Source: Elusimicrobiota bacterium
GTDB taxonomy: Bacteria; Elusimicrobiota; Elusimicrobia; Elusimicrobiales; UBA9959
DNA: 61,651 nucleotides
Assembly: GCA_012517285.1 (NCBI GenBank)
Contig: JAAYVG010000046.1
Span: 1 to 61,651 of the forward strand
Reading direction: 5' to 3'
Part shown: positions 19,207 through 26,921 of the stretch, one piece after another
Layout: each line of letters begins with the position of its first letter
Numbering within the stretch: the stretch's first letter is position 1
Position numbers and translations under genes: made by a program
The notes under the pieces: model-generated
The model's input: only the letters and a program-made list of their open reading frames with translations
Told to the model about the DNA's origin: nothing
Databases searched by the model: none

Positions 19207-20576
19207 ACACAATAAATAATACAAGAAAAATACACTTTATTGGTGTCGGGGGAATAGGGATGAGTGGGCTTGCAGTCATAGCCAGAAGAAAGGGCTATTC
19301 TGTAAGTGGCTCTGATATAACAACTAATTATATAACAGAAAAATTGAAAAAAGAGGGTATAAAATTTTTTTTAGGTCATAGAAAAGAAAATGTGAAAGAT
19401 GCGGCTCTTGTTGTTATGAGTTCTGCCATAAAGCCTGATAACCCTGAGCTTGTAGAGGCTCAGAGGCTTTCAATACCGGTTATGCTTAGAGCAAAATTTT
19501 TATCGATGCTCACGTCCAATTCAAAGCTTATAGCTGTGGCTGGAAGTCATGGTAAAACTAGTACAACAAGTATGATAACATCAGTGTTTGAAAGCTCAAA
19601 CAAACAGTACACTTCTGTTATAGGTGGCATATCCAAGCACATAAACTCAAACATAAAATTTGAAAAGGGAGAGTACTTTATTATAGAGGCAGACGAATCA
19701 GATGGTAGTTTTCTCTATTATTCCCCGCTTGTGGTTTGTGTCACCAACATAGATAATGATCACCTTGATTTTTATAAAAATATTGATAATATAAAAAAGG
19801 CATTTGTAATGTTTATGAACAGAATTCCATTCTATGGCAGGGCTGTTATCTGTGGTGACGATAAAAATATAAGAGATATAATTCAGTATCTTGATGTCCC
19901 ATATTACACATATGGATTTCAAAGTGACAATATATGGACGATTAAAAATCTCAGCAATGATAGAGATGGCATAATATTTGATATATATTATAAAAAATCA
20001 AAGGAATCTCAAATAAAGCTTAATGTCTTTGGAGTGCATAATGCTTTAAATGCCACATCCTCATATATAGCAGCCAGATATGTTGGGTTTGATAAAAAGG
20101 ATATAGAAAATGGGCTTTTATCATTTAAAGGTGTTAAGAGAAGGCTTGATCTTATTGGTAGCGTAAACAATGTTCTTTTTTATGATGATTATGGTCATCA
20201 TCCAAATGAGATCAAAAGCACTTTGAATTCACTCAAAACTTTTTATCCGGATAGAAGACTTGTTGTAATATTCCAACCACACAGATACACGAGAACAAAA
20301 TTTTTATACAGAGACTTTGCAGGCTCTTTTAATGATGCTGATAAGCTATATGTTATGGATATATATCCTGCAAGCGAAAAGCCGATAAAGGGGGTCTCAA
20401 GCAGGCTTATAACTGATACTATGAGAAAGAATGGTAAAAAAAATGTTTATGATTTTACAACATCTATAGATGTTGTAAAGGATATAATGAGCGGTGATAT
20501 AATACTATCGCTTGGAGCAGGTGATGTCTATAAAACACTTGGTGATATAAAAATAAAATACGAAAACATAGCTTGA
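19203..20576 (+). CDS. murC: UDP-N-acetylmuramate-L-alanine ligase MurC
   Basis: 457 residues, adds L-alanine to UDP-MurNAc in the cytoplasm. It has a Rossmann loop GVGGIGMSG (residues 14-22), Mur-ligase ATP loop GSHGKTSTT (114-122), EADESDGSF (the carbamate/metal region) and the DDYGHHP motif. It is the last gene of the operon that begins with the ftsQ-like gene. In many bacteria murC precedes ftsQ; here it has moved to the far end. Confidence 0.97.
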   Translation: MNTINNTRKIHFIGVGGIGMSGLAVIARRKGYSVSGSDITTNYITEKLKKEGIKFFLGHRKENVKDAALVVMSSAIKPDNPELVEAQRLSIPVMLRAKFLSMLTSNSKLIAVAGSHGKTSTTSMITSVFESSNKQYTSVIGGISKHINSNIKFEKGEYFIIEADESDGSFLYYSPLVVCVTNIDNDHLDFYKNIDNIKKAFVMFMNRIPFYGRAVICGDDKNIRDIIQYLDVPYYTYGFQSDNIWTIKNLSNDRDGIIFDIYYKKSKESQIKLNVFGVHNALNATSSYIAARYVGFDKKDIENGLLSFKGVKRRLDLIGSVNNVLFYDDYGHHPNEIKSTLNSLKTFYPDRRLVVIFQPHRYTRTKFLYRDFAGSFNDADKLYVMDIYPASEKPIKGVSSRLITDTMRKNGKKNVYDFTTSIDVVKDIMSGDIILSLGAGDVYKTLGDIKIKYENIA

Positions 20577-20605
20577 TGGAGTTAACCTGATCTTTGCTCA
20601 ACCCG

Positions 20606-20626
20606 AAGTAACCTACGAGGTTACTT
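20606..20626 (+). terminator. Possible terminator hairpin after murC
   Basis: AAGTAACC-N5-GGTTACTT forms a perfect 8-base stem with a TACGA loop, 30 bases after the murC stop. The T-run after it is short (TTTTGG), so termination may be weak. A related sequence, GCGTAGGTTACTT, occurs at about 1382-1395. Confidence 0.45.
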
Positions 20627-20655
20627 TTGGTATGAAATATCTGTGTTACTAAATA

Positions 20656-20932
20656 GGGGTCACTGAAAAACTCTAACGAAAGATAATTTTTCCAATGAAT
20701 AATTGTCTTGATTATAGTAGATTATTGTTTTAAAAGTGCACGATTTTTAGGGTAAGGTTGCAAAAAACCTTGCACTTTTTTATCTTTCTTTTGGCAATAA
20801 AGATAATGCTTTTCTACTACGGCTTCGTCAGAATTCGCTTACAGACTACTTTGTAGTATGCTCGCTCGTTCTTCCTCGCCTCATAACGAAAATCATTGCT
20901 TTATTGCTCAAATAGACTTTTTCAGTGACCCC
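20656..20932 (+). mobile_element. MITE-like element, family A copy 1 (complete)
   Basis: About 277 bases with terminal inverted repeats GGGGTCACTGAAAAA / TTTTTCAGTGACCCC, flanked by TA on both sides. This fits movement by a TA-targeting (IS630/mariner-like) transposase supplied in trans. It has no coding capacity. Inside are an AAGGTT-N6-AACCTT hairpin next to GCACTTTTTT, and a variable palindrome ACTACTTTGTAGT. The second full copy at 28632-28905 is in reverse orientation. Confidence 0.8.
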
Positions 20933-21038
20933 TAAATAACGAAATAACAATAAACTGTATAACAAATAAACTTTTTTTCAGCGTTTCCTTATGTTAATAT
21001 ATATTTATGATATGATTATGTAAAAAACTGGAGGAAGT
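20933..21038. other. Gap after MITE with a second, degenerate MITE-type end
   Basis: Between the MITE and the amidase gene is another eroded end (AAATAAACTTTTTTTCAGCG at about 20964-20983) and an AT-rich stretch. The amidase ribosome site GGAGGAAGT lies at 21030-21038. No gene is seen. Together with the murC hairpin and the MITE it fills the 462-base gap. Confidence 0.5.
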
Positions 21039-22814
21039 ATGTTTGTTATAAAATTATTTTTAGCGATTTCAGGTTTTTTATACTCTGATACCATTTCTAC
21101 AAATACTCTTACAGCTGGTTCTGTAAATGTTAGTTCTTCTATGGCTCAGATAAATGTTGTTTATCCATGGGAGAAGCAGAGCATTCCCGATGTTTCAAAA
21201 ACTTTTATTTTTGGAAATGTTAAGCCTTATGTCTCAACAATAACAATAAATGGTAGCATTGTAAATGTCTATAGAAATGGTTCATTTATTGCCTACATAC
21301 CTGTTTCAAAGGGAGAGTTTAAGTTTAATATAGTTGCACAGAGCACTGCTGGAGTATCAGTATATACAAGAACAGTATTTGTTGGGGATGGAAAAGGGGT
21401 TTCAGAGTCGCCTTTGTTTGAACTGATATCACCATCAACATTTACAGATGTTAAAAGAGGAGATGATCTTTTCATATCTGTTAAGGGATTAAAATCAACA
21501 ACTGTTTATTATGAGATAGGGGATCTGTGCAGCGGTTATCTCACTGAAAAAGGGCAGAGCAGCGGTATATACAATGGGATGTGTTATATAAAAAATAATA
21601 CGAAACCAGATAAATATTCACTTTCACTTAAATACAAGACTGGCGATAAAAAGGGTGATAAAAAAGTTTTTTCAGATCTTATCAGGGTGATTGAGAGCGA
21701 TTTTATTATAAAGACATCAACAGATGGAGTTGTATTGAAGAATGATGCTGGTGGTTATGTTAGATTCATTCCAGAAAACGTTGTAATGCTTTCAGATAGA
21801 AGGGAGGGAAATAGATATCGTGTTAATCTTGGTGGGAGTAAGCTCTGGGTCAGTGCTGATAGTGTCAATGTTATGGGGTTCAAGACGTCACCATTTTATG
21901 CTGAGACAGGAACTGTTGCTGTTAAAAAAAACTCATCTACGAGCGTTTCAGCAAAGATTACCATTTATCAAAATGTTCCATACTATGTATGGGAAGAAAA
22001 CAGCAGGCTTTACCTTGAGCTTTATTATTCCAATCTTAGAACAAACTATGTTATTTATGATTCAAGTGATGATATAACACAGAGCGTAAGATTCAGTCAG
22101 GAGGATGACAATCGTGTCCTTTTTGTATTTGATTTTGATGCTTCTCGTAACCTTTGGGGATATGATATAAATTATTCATCAGACAGTGCACTCAATATAA
22201 ATTTTAAGTTTAAACCTCTTTTAAAAGATAGTAGTTCTAAACCTCTTGGAGGTTTGAACATAGTTATAGATCCCGGTCATTCTGCAAAATTTTTGCCACC
22301 ATATGATGGTGCTGTTGGACCTTCTGGCAGTTATGAATTTAAGTACAATCTGGGTATAGCTTTAAAATTAAAAGACAGGCTTAATGGACTTGGTGCAAAT
22401 GTGATTTTGACAAGGATGACAGATAATGAAAAGGAACAGATCCCGCTTGCTGAAAGACCAAGGATAGCTAAAAGAGTTAATGGTGATATCTATATAAGCA
22501 TACATAACAATGCAATAGCTGATGGTGAAGATCCATATTCAAAACCACGAGGCTTTCAGATATATTATTATCATTTACATTCTAAAAAACTGGGGGAGAG
22601 CATTCATAACAGCTTTGTTAAAAATATCCCTCTTGCTGATGAAGGTCTCAGATATGGTGATTACCATGTTGTCAGACTTACAGCTATGCCGGCGGTTCTG
22701 GTGGAAAATGCTTTTATGATACTGCCGGAACAGGATGAGATGCTCTCAGACCCTGATTTTCAGGGCAAGCTTGCTGATTCAATAGCCTCAGGAATTGTTG
22801 AGTTTGTGAGGTGA
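21039..22814 (+). CDS. N-acetylmuramoyl-L-alanine amidase (Amidase_3) with N-terminal Ig-like region
   Basis: 591 residues with a signal peptide. An N-terminal Ig-like beta domain spans about residues 30-120, a further beta region about 120-395, and a C-terminal zinc amidase about 405-590. The amidase shows IDPGHS with zinc ligand H414, the E in SYEFKYN, SIHNN, and the catalytic E in LVENAF. It cleaves the amide between MurNAc and the stem peptide during growth or separation. The strong site GGAGGAAGT precedes the ATG. Two small genes follow closely. Confidence 0.92.
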   Translation: MFVIKLFLAISGFLYSDTISTNTLTAGSVNVSSSMAQINVVYPWEKQSIPDVSKTFIFGNVKPYVSTITINGSIVNVYRNGSFIAYIPVSKGEFKFNIVAQSTAGVSVYTRTVFVGDGKGVSESPLFELISPSTFTDVKRGDDLFISVKGLKSTTVYYEIGDLCSGYLTEKGQSSGIYNGMCYIKNNTKPDKYSLSLKYKTGDKKGDKKVFSDLIRVIESDFIIKTSTDGVVLKNDAGGYVRFIPENVVMLSDRREGNRYRVNLGGSKLWVSADSVNVMGFKTSPFYAETGTVAVKKNSSTSVSAKITIYQNVPYYVWEENSRLYLELYYSNLRTNYVIYDSSDDITQSVRFSQEDDNRVLFVFDFDASRNLWGYDINYSSDSALNINFKFKPLLKDSSSKPLGGLNIVIDPGHSAKFLPPYDGAVGPSGSYEFKYNLGIALKLKDRLNGLGANVILTRMTDNEKEQIPLAERPRIAKRVNGDIYISIHNNAIADGEDPYSKPRGFQIYYYHLHSKKLGESIHNSFVKNIPLADEGLRYGDYHVVRLTAMPAVLVENAFMILPEQDEMLSDPDFQGKLADSIASGIVEFVR

Positions 22815-22816
22815 TT

Positions 22817-23056
22817 ATGAATTTTTCAGGCATTAAAAAGATTCTGGATGTTCATCTCTATAAAATAAAAGAGATAATAATTGATGCTAAAAATAATAAG
22901 CTTGTTAAAAAGGGTAAAATTTTATGTAAAATAAATAGTCTGGATAAAAAAATATGCTTTAGCAGTTTACACATAAGAAATACTGATGGAAGCGTAACAG
23001 GAACTGCTATAATATTTGAGGATATGACTGGTGAGTCTAAAACTGATAAGGAGTGA
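22817..23056 (+). CDS. Small protein of unknown function
   Basis: 79 residues. The ATG at 22817 follows GAGGTG; a GTG two codons upstream would overlap the amidase stop. It has a mixed alpha/beta pattern ending in GTAIIFEDMTGESKTDKE, which faintly resembles the end of a PAS domain. It is coupled to the amidase and followed 8 bases later by the PLDc_N-like membrane protein. Function not recognised. Confidence 0.55.
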   Translation: MNFSGIKKILDVHLYKIKEIIIDAKNNKLVKKGKILCKINSLDKKICFSSLHIRNTDGSVTGTAIIFEDMTGESKTDKE

Positions 23057-23064
23057 TATAAAAT

Positions 23065-23361
23065 ATGGAACACTTTTTAGATAAAACGAATTATTTTTTT
23101 TCTAATCATTTTGCGCCATCATCTACGCTTTTTATGGTTTTTGGTGGGCTTTCGCTTATAATTTCTATAGTGCTTGGTCTTTTGTGGATATATGCATTTT
23201 ATGATTGTTTAAAGTATGAAAAGGATAAAAAGACAAGGAACATATGGCTTGCCATAATAATAGCTGGCAAGTTTCTTGGAGCTCTTTGTTATATATTTCT
23301 TGAGAGAATAGTTAATAAGGAGTCACTTAAAAAGCCTAACGGTGAAGATTTAGGGCAATAA
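23065..23361 (+). CDS. Small PLDc_N-like membrane protein
   Basis: 98 residues with two membrane spans (about 24-47 and 60-82). The pattern LLWIYAFYDCLKYE ... WLAIIIAGKFLGALCYIFL matches the N-terminal 'phospholipase D nuclease' membrane domain that also occurs as a stand-alone small protein. There is no catalytic HKD motif. Role unknown; the operon context is with the cell-wall amidase. Confidence 0.65.
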   Translation: MEHFLDKTNYFFSNHFAPSSTLFMVFGGLSLIISIVLGLLWIYAFYDCLKYEKDKKTRNIWLAIIIAGKFLGALCYIFLERIVNKESLKKPNGEDLGQ

Positions 23362-23700
23362 AAAAAGTTAAGATTAAGATTGAAGTTAAGAAGAAAACGA
23401 CAAATCTCCATCAAAACAGTGATCAGTGGACAGAAGACAGAAAACAGAGAACAGACAAATAGGGAATTTTCTTAAATTCTGCTTTCTTAAATCCTGTTTC
23501 GTGCTTTATGTCTTTTGACCCTGCCTGCCGAAGCCGCCTCGGCGCAGGCAGGCTCAATGGTCAGCAAAACCAAAATAGTGGTCAGTGATTAGTGATCAGT
23601 GCCTGCCCTTTCTTTCCTAAATAACCAAACAACTAATTAGTCCGTCTTCATCTTGATGATTAGACTTTTTCAATGCCTCTTTCTTAAATAGTATAATATA
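23362..23700. repeat. Repeat-filled gap before dut: purine tract, GC palindrome, family D unit
   Basis: The order is: a TTAAGATTAAGATTGAAG tract; an ACAGAAGACAGAAAACAGAG tract (about 23425-23457); a GC-rich palindrome CCTGCCTGCCGAAGCCG ... GGCAGGC (23520-23553); a family D unit (23617-23665); and a degenerate family A end (GACTTTTTCAATGCC, about 23663-23677). A TATAAT at 23692-23697, just after this, probably serves dut. No gene is seen. Confidence 0.65.
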
Positions 23701-23715
23701 ATTAGAGAGGTGATT

Positions 23716-24177
23716 ATGAGAATTAAAATAAAGAAATTGAATCCAAACGCTCAGATCCCTGAGAGGGCATACGAGAATGATGCAGGTGCGGATCTGTTTT
23801 CATTGGAAGATGTTACTGTCTCCCCTCATAGTCCTGCTCAAATAAAAACAGGTATAGCTGTTGCCTTGCCTCCAAAGACCTGTGGTTTTTTATGGGGTAA
23901 AAGCTCCATAGAATCAAAAGGTCTTATAATAACTGCTGGCCTCATTGATGAGGGATATCGTGGAGAGGTTATAGTCTGTGTCTTTAATCTCACAGATAAG
24001 ATACAGATAGTTGAGAAGAATCAAAAGATAGCACAGCTTGTTGTTATGCCTGTTTATTATCCGAAATTTAAAGTGGTTAAGGAATTACCTAAATCAAAAA
24101 GGGGAATCTTTGGCTTTGGCAGCACCGGCTTAAAAAAGGAAACCACAAAGATTACAAATACACCAAAAGAACTGTGA
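23716..24177 (+). CDS. dut: dUTP diphosphatase
   Basis: 153 residues, trimeric dUTPase that hydrolyses dUTP to dUMP. Motifs in order: AGADLFS, GKSSIESKGL, AGLIDEGYRGE, and the C-terminal GFGSTG arm. The ATG at 23716 follows AGAGGTG; a GTG two codons earlier is less likely. A TATAAT box lies 19 bases upstream (23692-23697). First gene of the dut-kdsC-ccdA-pyrF-pyrE operon. Confidence 0.95.
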   Translation: MRIKIKKLNPNAQIPERAYENDAGADLFSLEDVTVSPHSPAQIKTGIAVALPPKTCGFLWGKSSIESKGLIITAGLIDEGYRGEVIVCVFNLTDKIQIVEKNQKIAQLVVMPVYYPKFKVVKELPKSKRGIFGFGSTGLKKETTKITNTPKEL

Positions 24178-24180
24178 TAT

Positions 24181-24780
24181 ATGAGAAAGTTGAAGGATAT
24201 AAAGATTTTTTTAATGGATGTTGATGGCGTGCTTACAGATGGAAAGATGTATTATTTTGTTGATAACAGAGGTATTGCCCATGAGTTTAAGGCATTTGAT
24301 TCTCATGATGGTATAGGGCTTACAACACTCAGCAAGTTTGGCATAATAACTGGTATCATAACAGGAAGGGAGTCCGAGAGCGTTTATGAGAGGGCAAAGC
24401 TTTTAAAAATAAGCTTTGTTTACGAGGGGTTCTTTTCAAAGATGGTTGTTCTTGATGAGATATTGAGTAAGACTTCACTTGATTATGATGATGTCTGTTA
24501 TATAGGTGATGATCTTCCTGATATACCAATTTTAAAAAAGGTTGGATTCGCAGTATGTCCTAATAATGCTGTTAAAGAGGTAAAAAAAGTTTGTGATTAT
24601 GTAACAAAGAAAACTGGTGGTAATGGTGCTGTAAGGGAGGTCTGTGAGCTCATATTAAAAGAAAAGAATCTTACCAGCTTGGTAAAAAAAGGCTATGAAT
24701 ATGGAAAATGGCCTGATACTCCTGATAACATAAAAACAGAGGATATACTTTATTCTAAATGGAAGTTAAAGAATAAATGA
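24181..24780 (+). CDS. kdsC: KdsC-like HAD phosphatase (Kdo-8-P phosphatase family)
   Basis: 199 residues. The HAD motif I is DVDGVLTDG near the N-terminus, motif II is IITGRES, and motif III/IV includes YIGDDLPDIP. These are hallmarks of the small, cap-less KdsC tetramer that makes Kdo for lipopolysaccharide. The family also contains close phosphatases for other nonulosonates, and no other Kdo gene lies nearby. A C-terminal tail of about 30 residues extends beyond the usual end. It overlaps ccdA by 4 bases. Confidence 0.85.
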   Translation: MRKLKDIKIFLMDVDGVLTDGKMYYFVDNRGIAHEFKAFDSHDGIGLTTLSKFGIITGIITGRESESVYERAKLLKISFVYEGFFSKMVVLDEILSKTSLDYDDVCYIGDDLPDIPILKKVGFAVCPNNAVKEVKKVCDYVTKKTGGNGAVREVCELILKEKNLTSLVKKGYEYGKWPDTPDNIKTEDILYSKWKLKNK

Positions 24781-25457
24781 AGGAATATATAATTGCCTTT
24801 TCAAGTGGTATTGTGAGCTTTGCCTCGCCATGTATTCTTCCTCTAATCCCCGGTTATCTTTCAATAATATCTGGATTTTCTGCAAGGGATATACTTAGTG
24901 ATGATGGAAAACTGATAAGCAGTAAGAAGCTTCTGTATTTTTCGCTTGCTTTTGTTTTAGGTTTTTCAACAGTTTTTACTCTTCTCGGTGCATTTTCAGC
25001 CACAGCGGGCGGCTTCTTTTATAAAAACAGACTGATGATAGAAAGGGTGATGGGTGTTTTAATGTTTTTGATAGGGCTGCATATCTCAGGTTTTATAAAA
25101 ATCAATTTTTTGAACTACGAAAAAAGAAAGATTCATAAATCAAAGGCATCAAGTTATCTCTCAAGCTTTATAACAGGTGTTAGTTTTGCTTTCGGATGGT
25201 CTCCATGCATAGGTCCATTTCTTGCGAGCATACTTATGATAGCTTCAACACAGTCCGTAAGCAAGGGTGGCATGCTTCTGTTTGTTTACTCATTAGGGCT
25301 TGGAATTCCATTCATAGTTGCTTCGCTGCTCTCAGGTGCTTTTTTTAAGTTTATTTCTAACAATAAAAAGTTTTTTTTCTATCTTGAAAAGATTGCAGGC
25401 GTTTTAATAATGCTCATAGGAGTTTTGATATTTTTTGACAGGTTCTCATTGGATTGA
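24777..25457 (+). CDS. ccdA: CcdA/DsbD-like thiol-disulfide transmembrane protein
   Basis: 226 residues with six membrane spans. Each half of the inverted repeat carries the conserved cysteine with Pro: ASPC19ILPLIPGY and GWSPC144IGPF. These pass reducing power from cytoplasmic thioredoxin across the membrane, for cytochrome c maturation or disulfide repair. The periplasmic partner is not in the window. It is coupled to kdsC and followed by pyrF after one base. Confidence 0.93.
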   Translation: MKEYIIAFSSGIVSFASPCILPLIPGYLSIISGFSARDILSDDGKLISSKKLLYFSLAFVLGFSTVFTLLGAFSATAGGFFYKNRLMIERVMGVLMFLIGLHISGFIKINFLNYEKRKIHKSKASSYLSSFITGVSFAFGWSPCIGPFLASILMIASTQSVSKGGMLLFVYSLGLGIPFIVASLLSGAFFKFISNNKKFFFYLEKIAGVLIMLIGVLIFFDRFSLD

Positions 25458-25458
25458 T

Positions 25459-26136
25459 ATGGCTGAGTTAATAATTGCACTTGACTGTGATATCAAAAGG
25501 GCAGAGGAAGTAGTGGAATGTGTTGGTGGAAGGGTGAATTTTTTTAAGGTTGGCCCTGTGATGTTTATCAGATATGGAAGAAGCATAATAGATTTTCTGG
25601 TGTCAAAGAATCTGAAAGTTTTTCTTGATCTAAAGCTTCACGATATTCCAAACACTGTTTCAACCGCTATAAAAAACGCTGCTGATATGGGAGTTTATTC
25701 AATCTCTGTTCATACACTCGGTGGTTCTGAGATGCTTGAAAAGGCTGTTGCTGTTGCTCGTGGGAGCATAAAGTTATGGGGTATAACTGTTTTAACGAGT
25801 ATGATGGATGAAGATCTTATTAAGATTGGCATAAAAAAATCTGTTAATGAAGAGGTTTTAAATTTAGCAAAATTAGCAAAGTGCTGTGGGGTTGACGGAA
25901 TTGTCTCATCAGCCAGAGACCTTGACTATATAAAAAAAGACATATCAGGACTCAAGTTCATAACACCGTCAATAAGGCTTATGGATAGCGGTGATGATCA
26001 AAAACGGTTTACCTCTCCCAGCTTTGCTGTTGAACATGGTTCTGATTACCTTGTTGTTGGAAGGCCTGTGATTGAAAGCAATGAGCCGTTAAAGGCTGTT
26101 GAAAAAATATTAGAGGAGATGAATGGAAAAAGATAA
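25459..26136 (+). CDS. pyrF: Orotidine 5'-phosphate decarboxylase
   Basis: 225 residues, last step of UMP synthesis. The catalytic array D57-x-K59-x-x-D62 lies in FLDLKLHDIPNT, and the phosphate loop ends in VVGRPV. The start at 25459 is the ATG just after the ccdA stop; a longer TTG reading would overlap it. It overlaps pyrE by 14 bases, so the final two UMP enzymes are co-translated. Confidence 0.96.
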   Translation: MAELIIALDCDIKRAEEVVECVGGRVNFFKVGPVMFIRYGRSIIDFLVSKNLKVFLDLKLHDIPNTVSTAIKNAADMGVYSISVHTLGGSEMLEKAVAVARGSIKLWGITVLTSMMDEDLIKIGIKKSVNEEVLNLAKLAKCCGVDGIVSSARDLDYIKKDISGLKFITPSIRLMDSGDDQKRFTSPSFAVEHGSDYLVVGRPVIESNEPLKAVEKILEEMNGKR

Positions 26137-26701
26137 GATAATAAGTATGCTTGATGAGAGTGGAGCCATTCAAAAGGGACATTTTATACTTTCAAGCGGA
26201 CTCCACTCAGACAGCTATGTACAGTGTGCACTTGCACTGAGATATCCTGATATAGCTGATAGCTTTTCTTCAGAGCTTTATGAAATGATGAAGAATATTT
26301 CACCAGATATAATTGTTTCGCCGGCTATGGGAGGGCTTATAATAGGATGGGAGGTGGCAAGAAAATTCAACAAACCATTTATATTCACTGAAAGAGAAAA
26401 TGGTGTTTTTAAGCTAAGACGAGGCTTTGGTATAGAGAAAAATGATAGGGTTATAATAGTTGAGGATGTTTTTACAACTGGTAAATCTACAGATGAGGTT
26501 GCAAGTGTTGTTGAGAGCTATGGCGGTGTGGTTATTGCAGCCTGTTCTATAATAAAACGGGGAAAGCTGAATCTTAGATTCCCATGCTTTAGCCTTGTAG
26601 AGTTAAGCTTTAAGACATATGAAGCTGAAAAATGCCCACTCTGTGCAAATAAAATTCCTGCTGTAGAACCCGGCTCAAGAAATTTGAAAAAAAATATTTA
26701 A
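26123..26701 (+). CDS. pyrE: Orotate phosphoribosyltransferase (Thermus-type)
   Basis: 192 residues. The PRPP loop is VIIVEDVFTTGKST and the upstream segment is VSPAMGGLIIGWEVAR. The C-terminal CPLCANKIPAVEPGSR is typical of the Thermus-type subgroup. GAGGAG lies just before the ATG, inside pyrF. Last gene of the operon. Confidence 0.95.
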   Translation: MEKDKIISMLDESGAIQKGHFILSSGLHSDSYVQCALALRYPDIADSFSSELYEMMKNISPDIIVSPAMGGLIIGWEVARKFNKPFIFTERENGVFKLRRGFGIEKNDRVIIVEDVFTTGKSTDEVASVVESYGGVVIAACSIIKRGKLNLRFPCFSLVELSFKTYEAEKCPLCANKIPAVEPGSRNLKKNI

Positions 26702-26921
26702 AAAGGTATAATAAAAAGGGAAGAAGTAATAATAGGGTAATAGGGAAAGGATTGAATCAACTCTGAGCCTTATTCCCTCTTAACCTTGATCTTAATCTGT
26801 CGTAATAGTGGCGGGTTGATATTGAGAGCAAGAATTTAAGAAAAAATTTTGTTTTTCTCCATCTTAACCTTAACCTTGATCTTAACCTGCCGTAATTACC
26901 TGTCGTAATTGGAGGATTGAT
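26702..26921. other. Gap with CTTAACCTTGATCTTAA repeats before the P5C dehydrogenase gene
   Basis: CTTAACCTTGATCTTAAT occurs twice (about 26777-26794 and 26869-26886), each followed by a CTG(T/C)CGTAAT unit; a further TGTCGTAATT lies at about 26901-26910. The last unit runs into GGAGGATTG, the ribosome site of the next gene. No coding sequence is seen. The sense of the repeats is opposite to the TTAAGATTAAG tract at 23368-23390. Confidence 0.45.
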
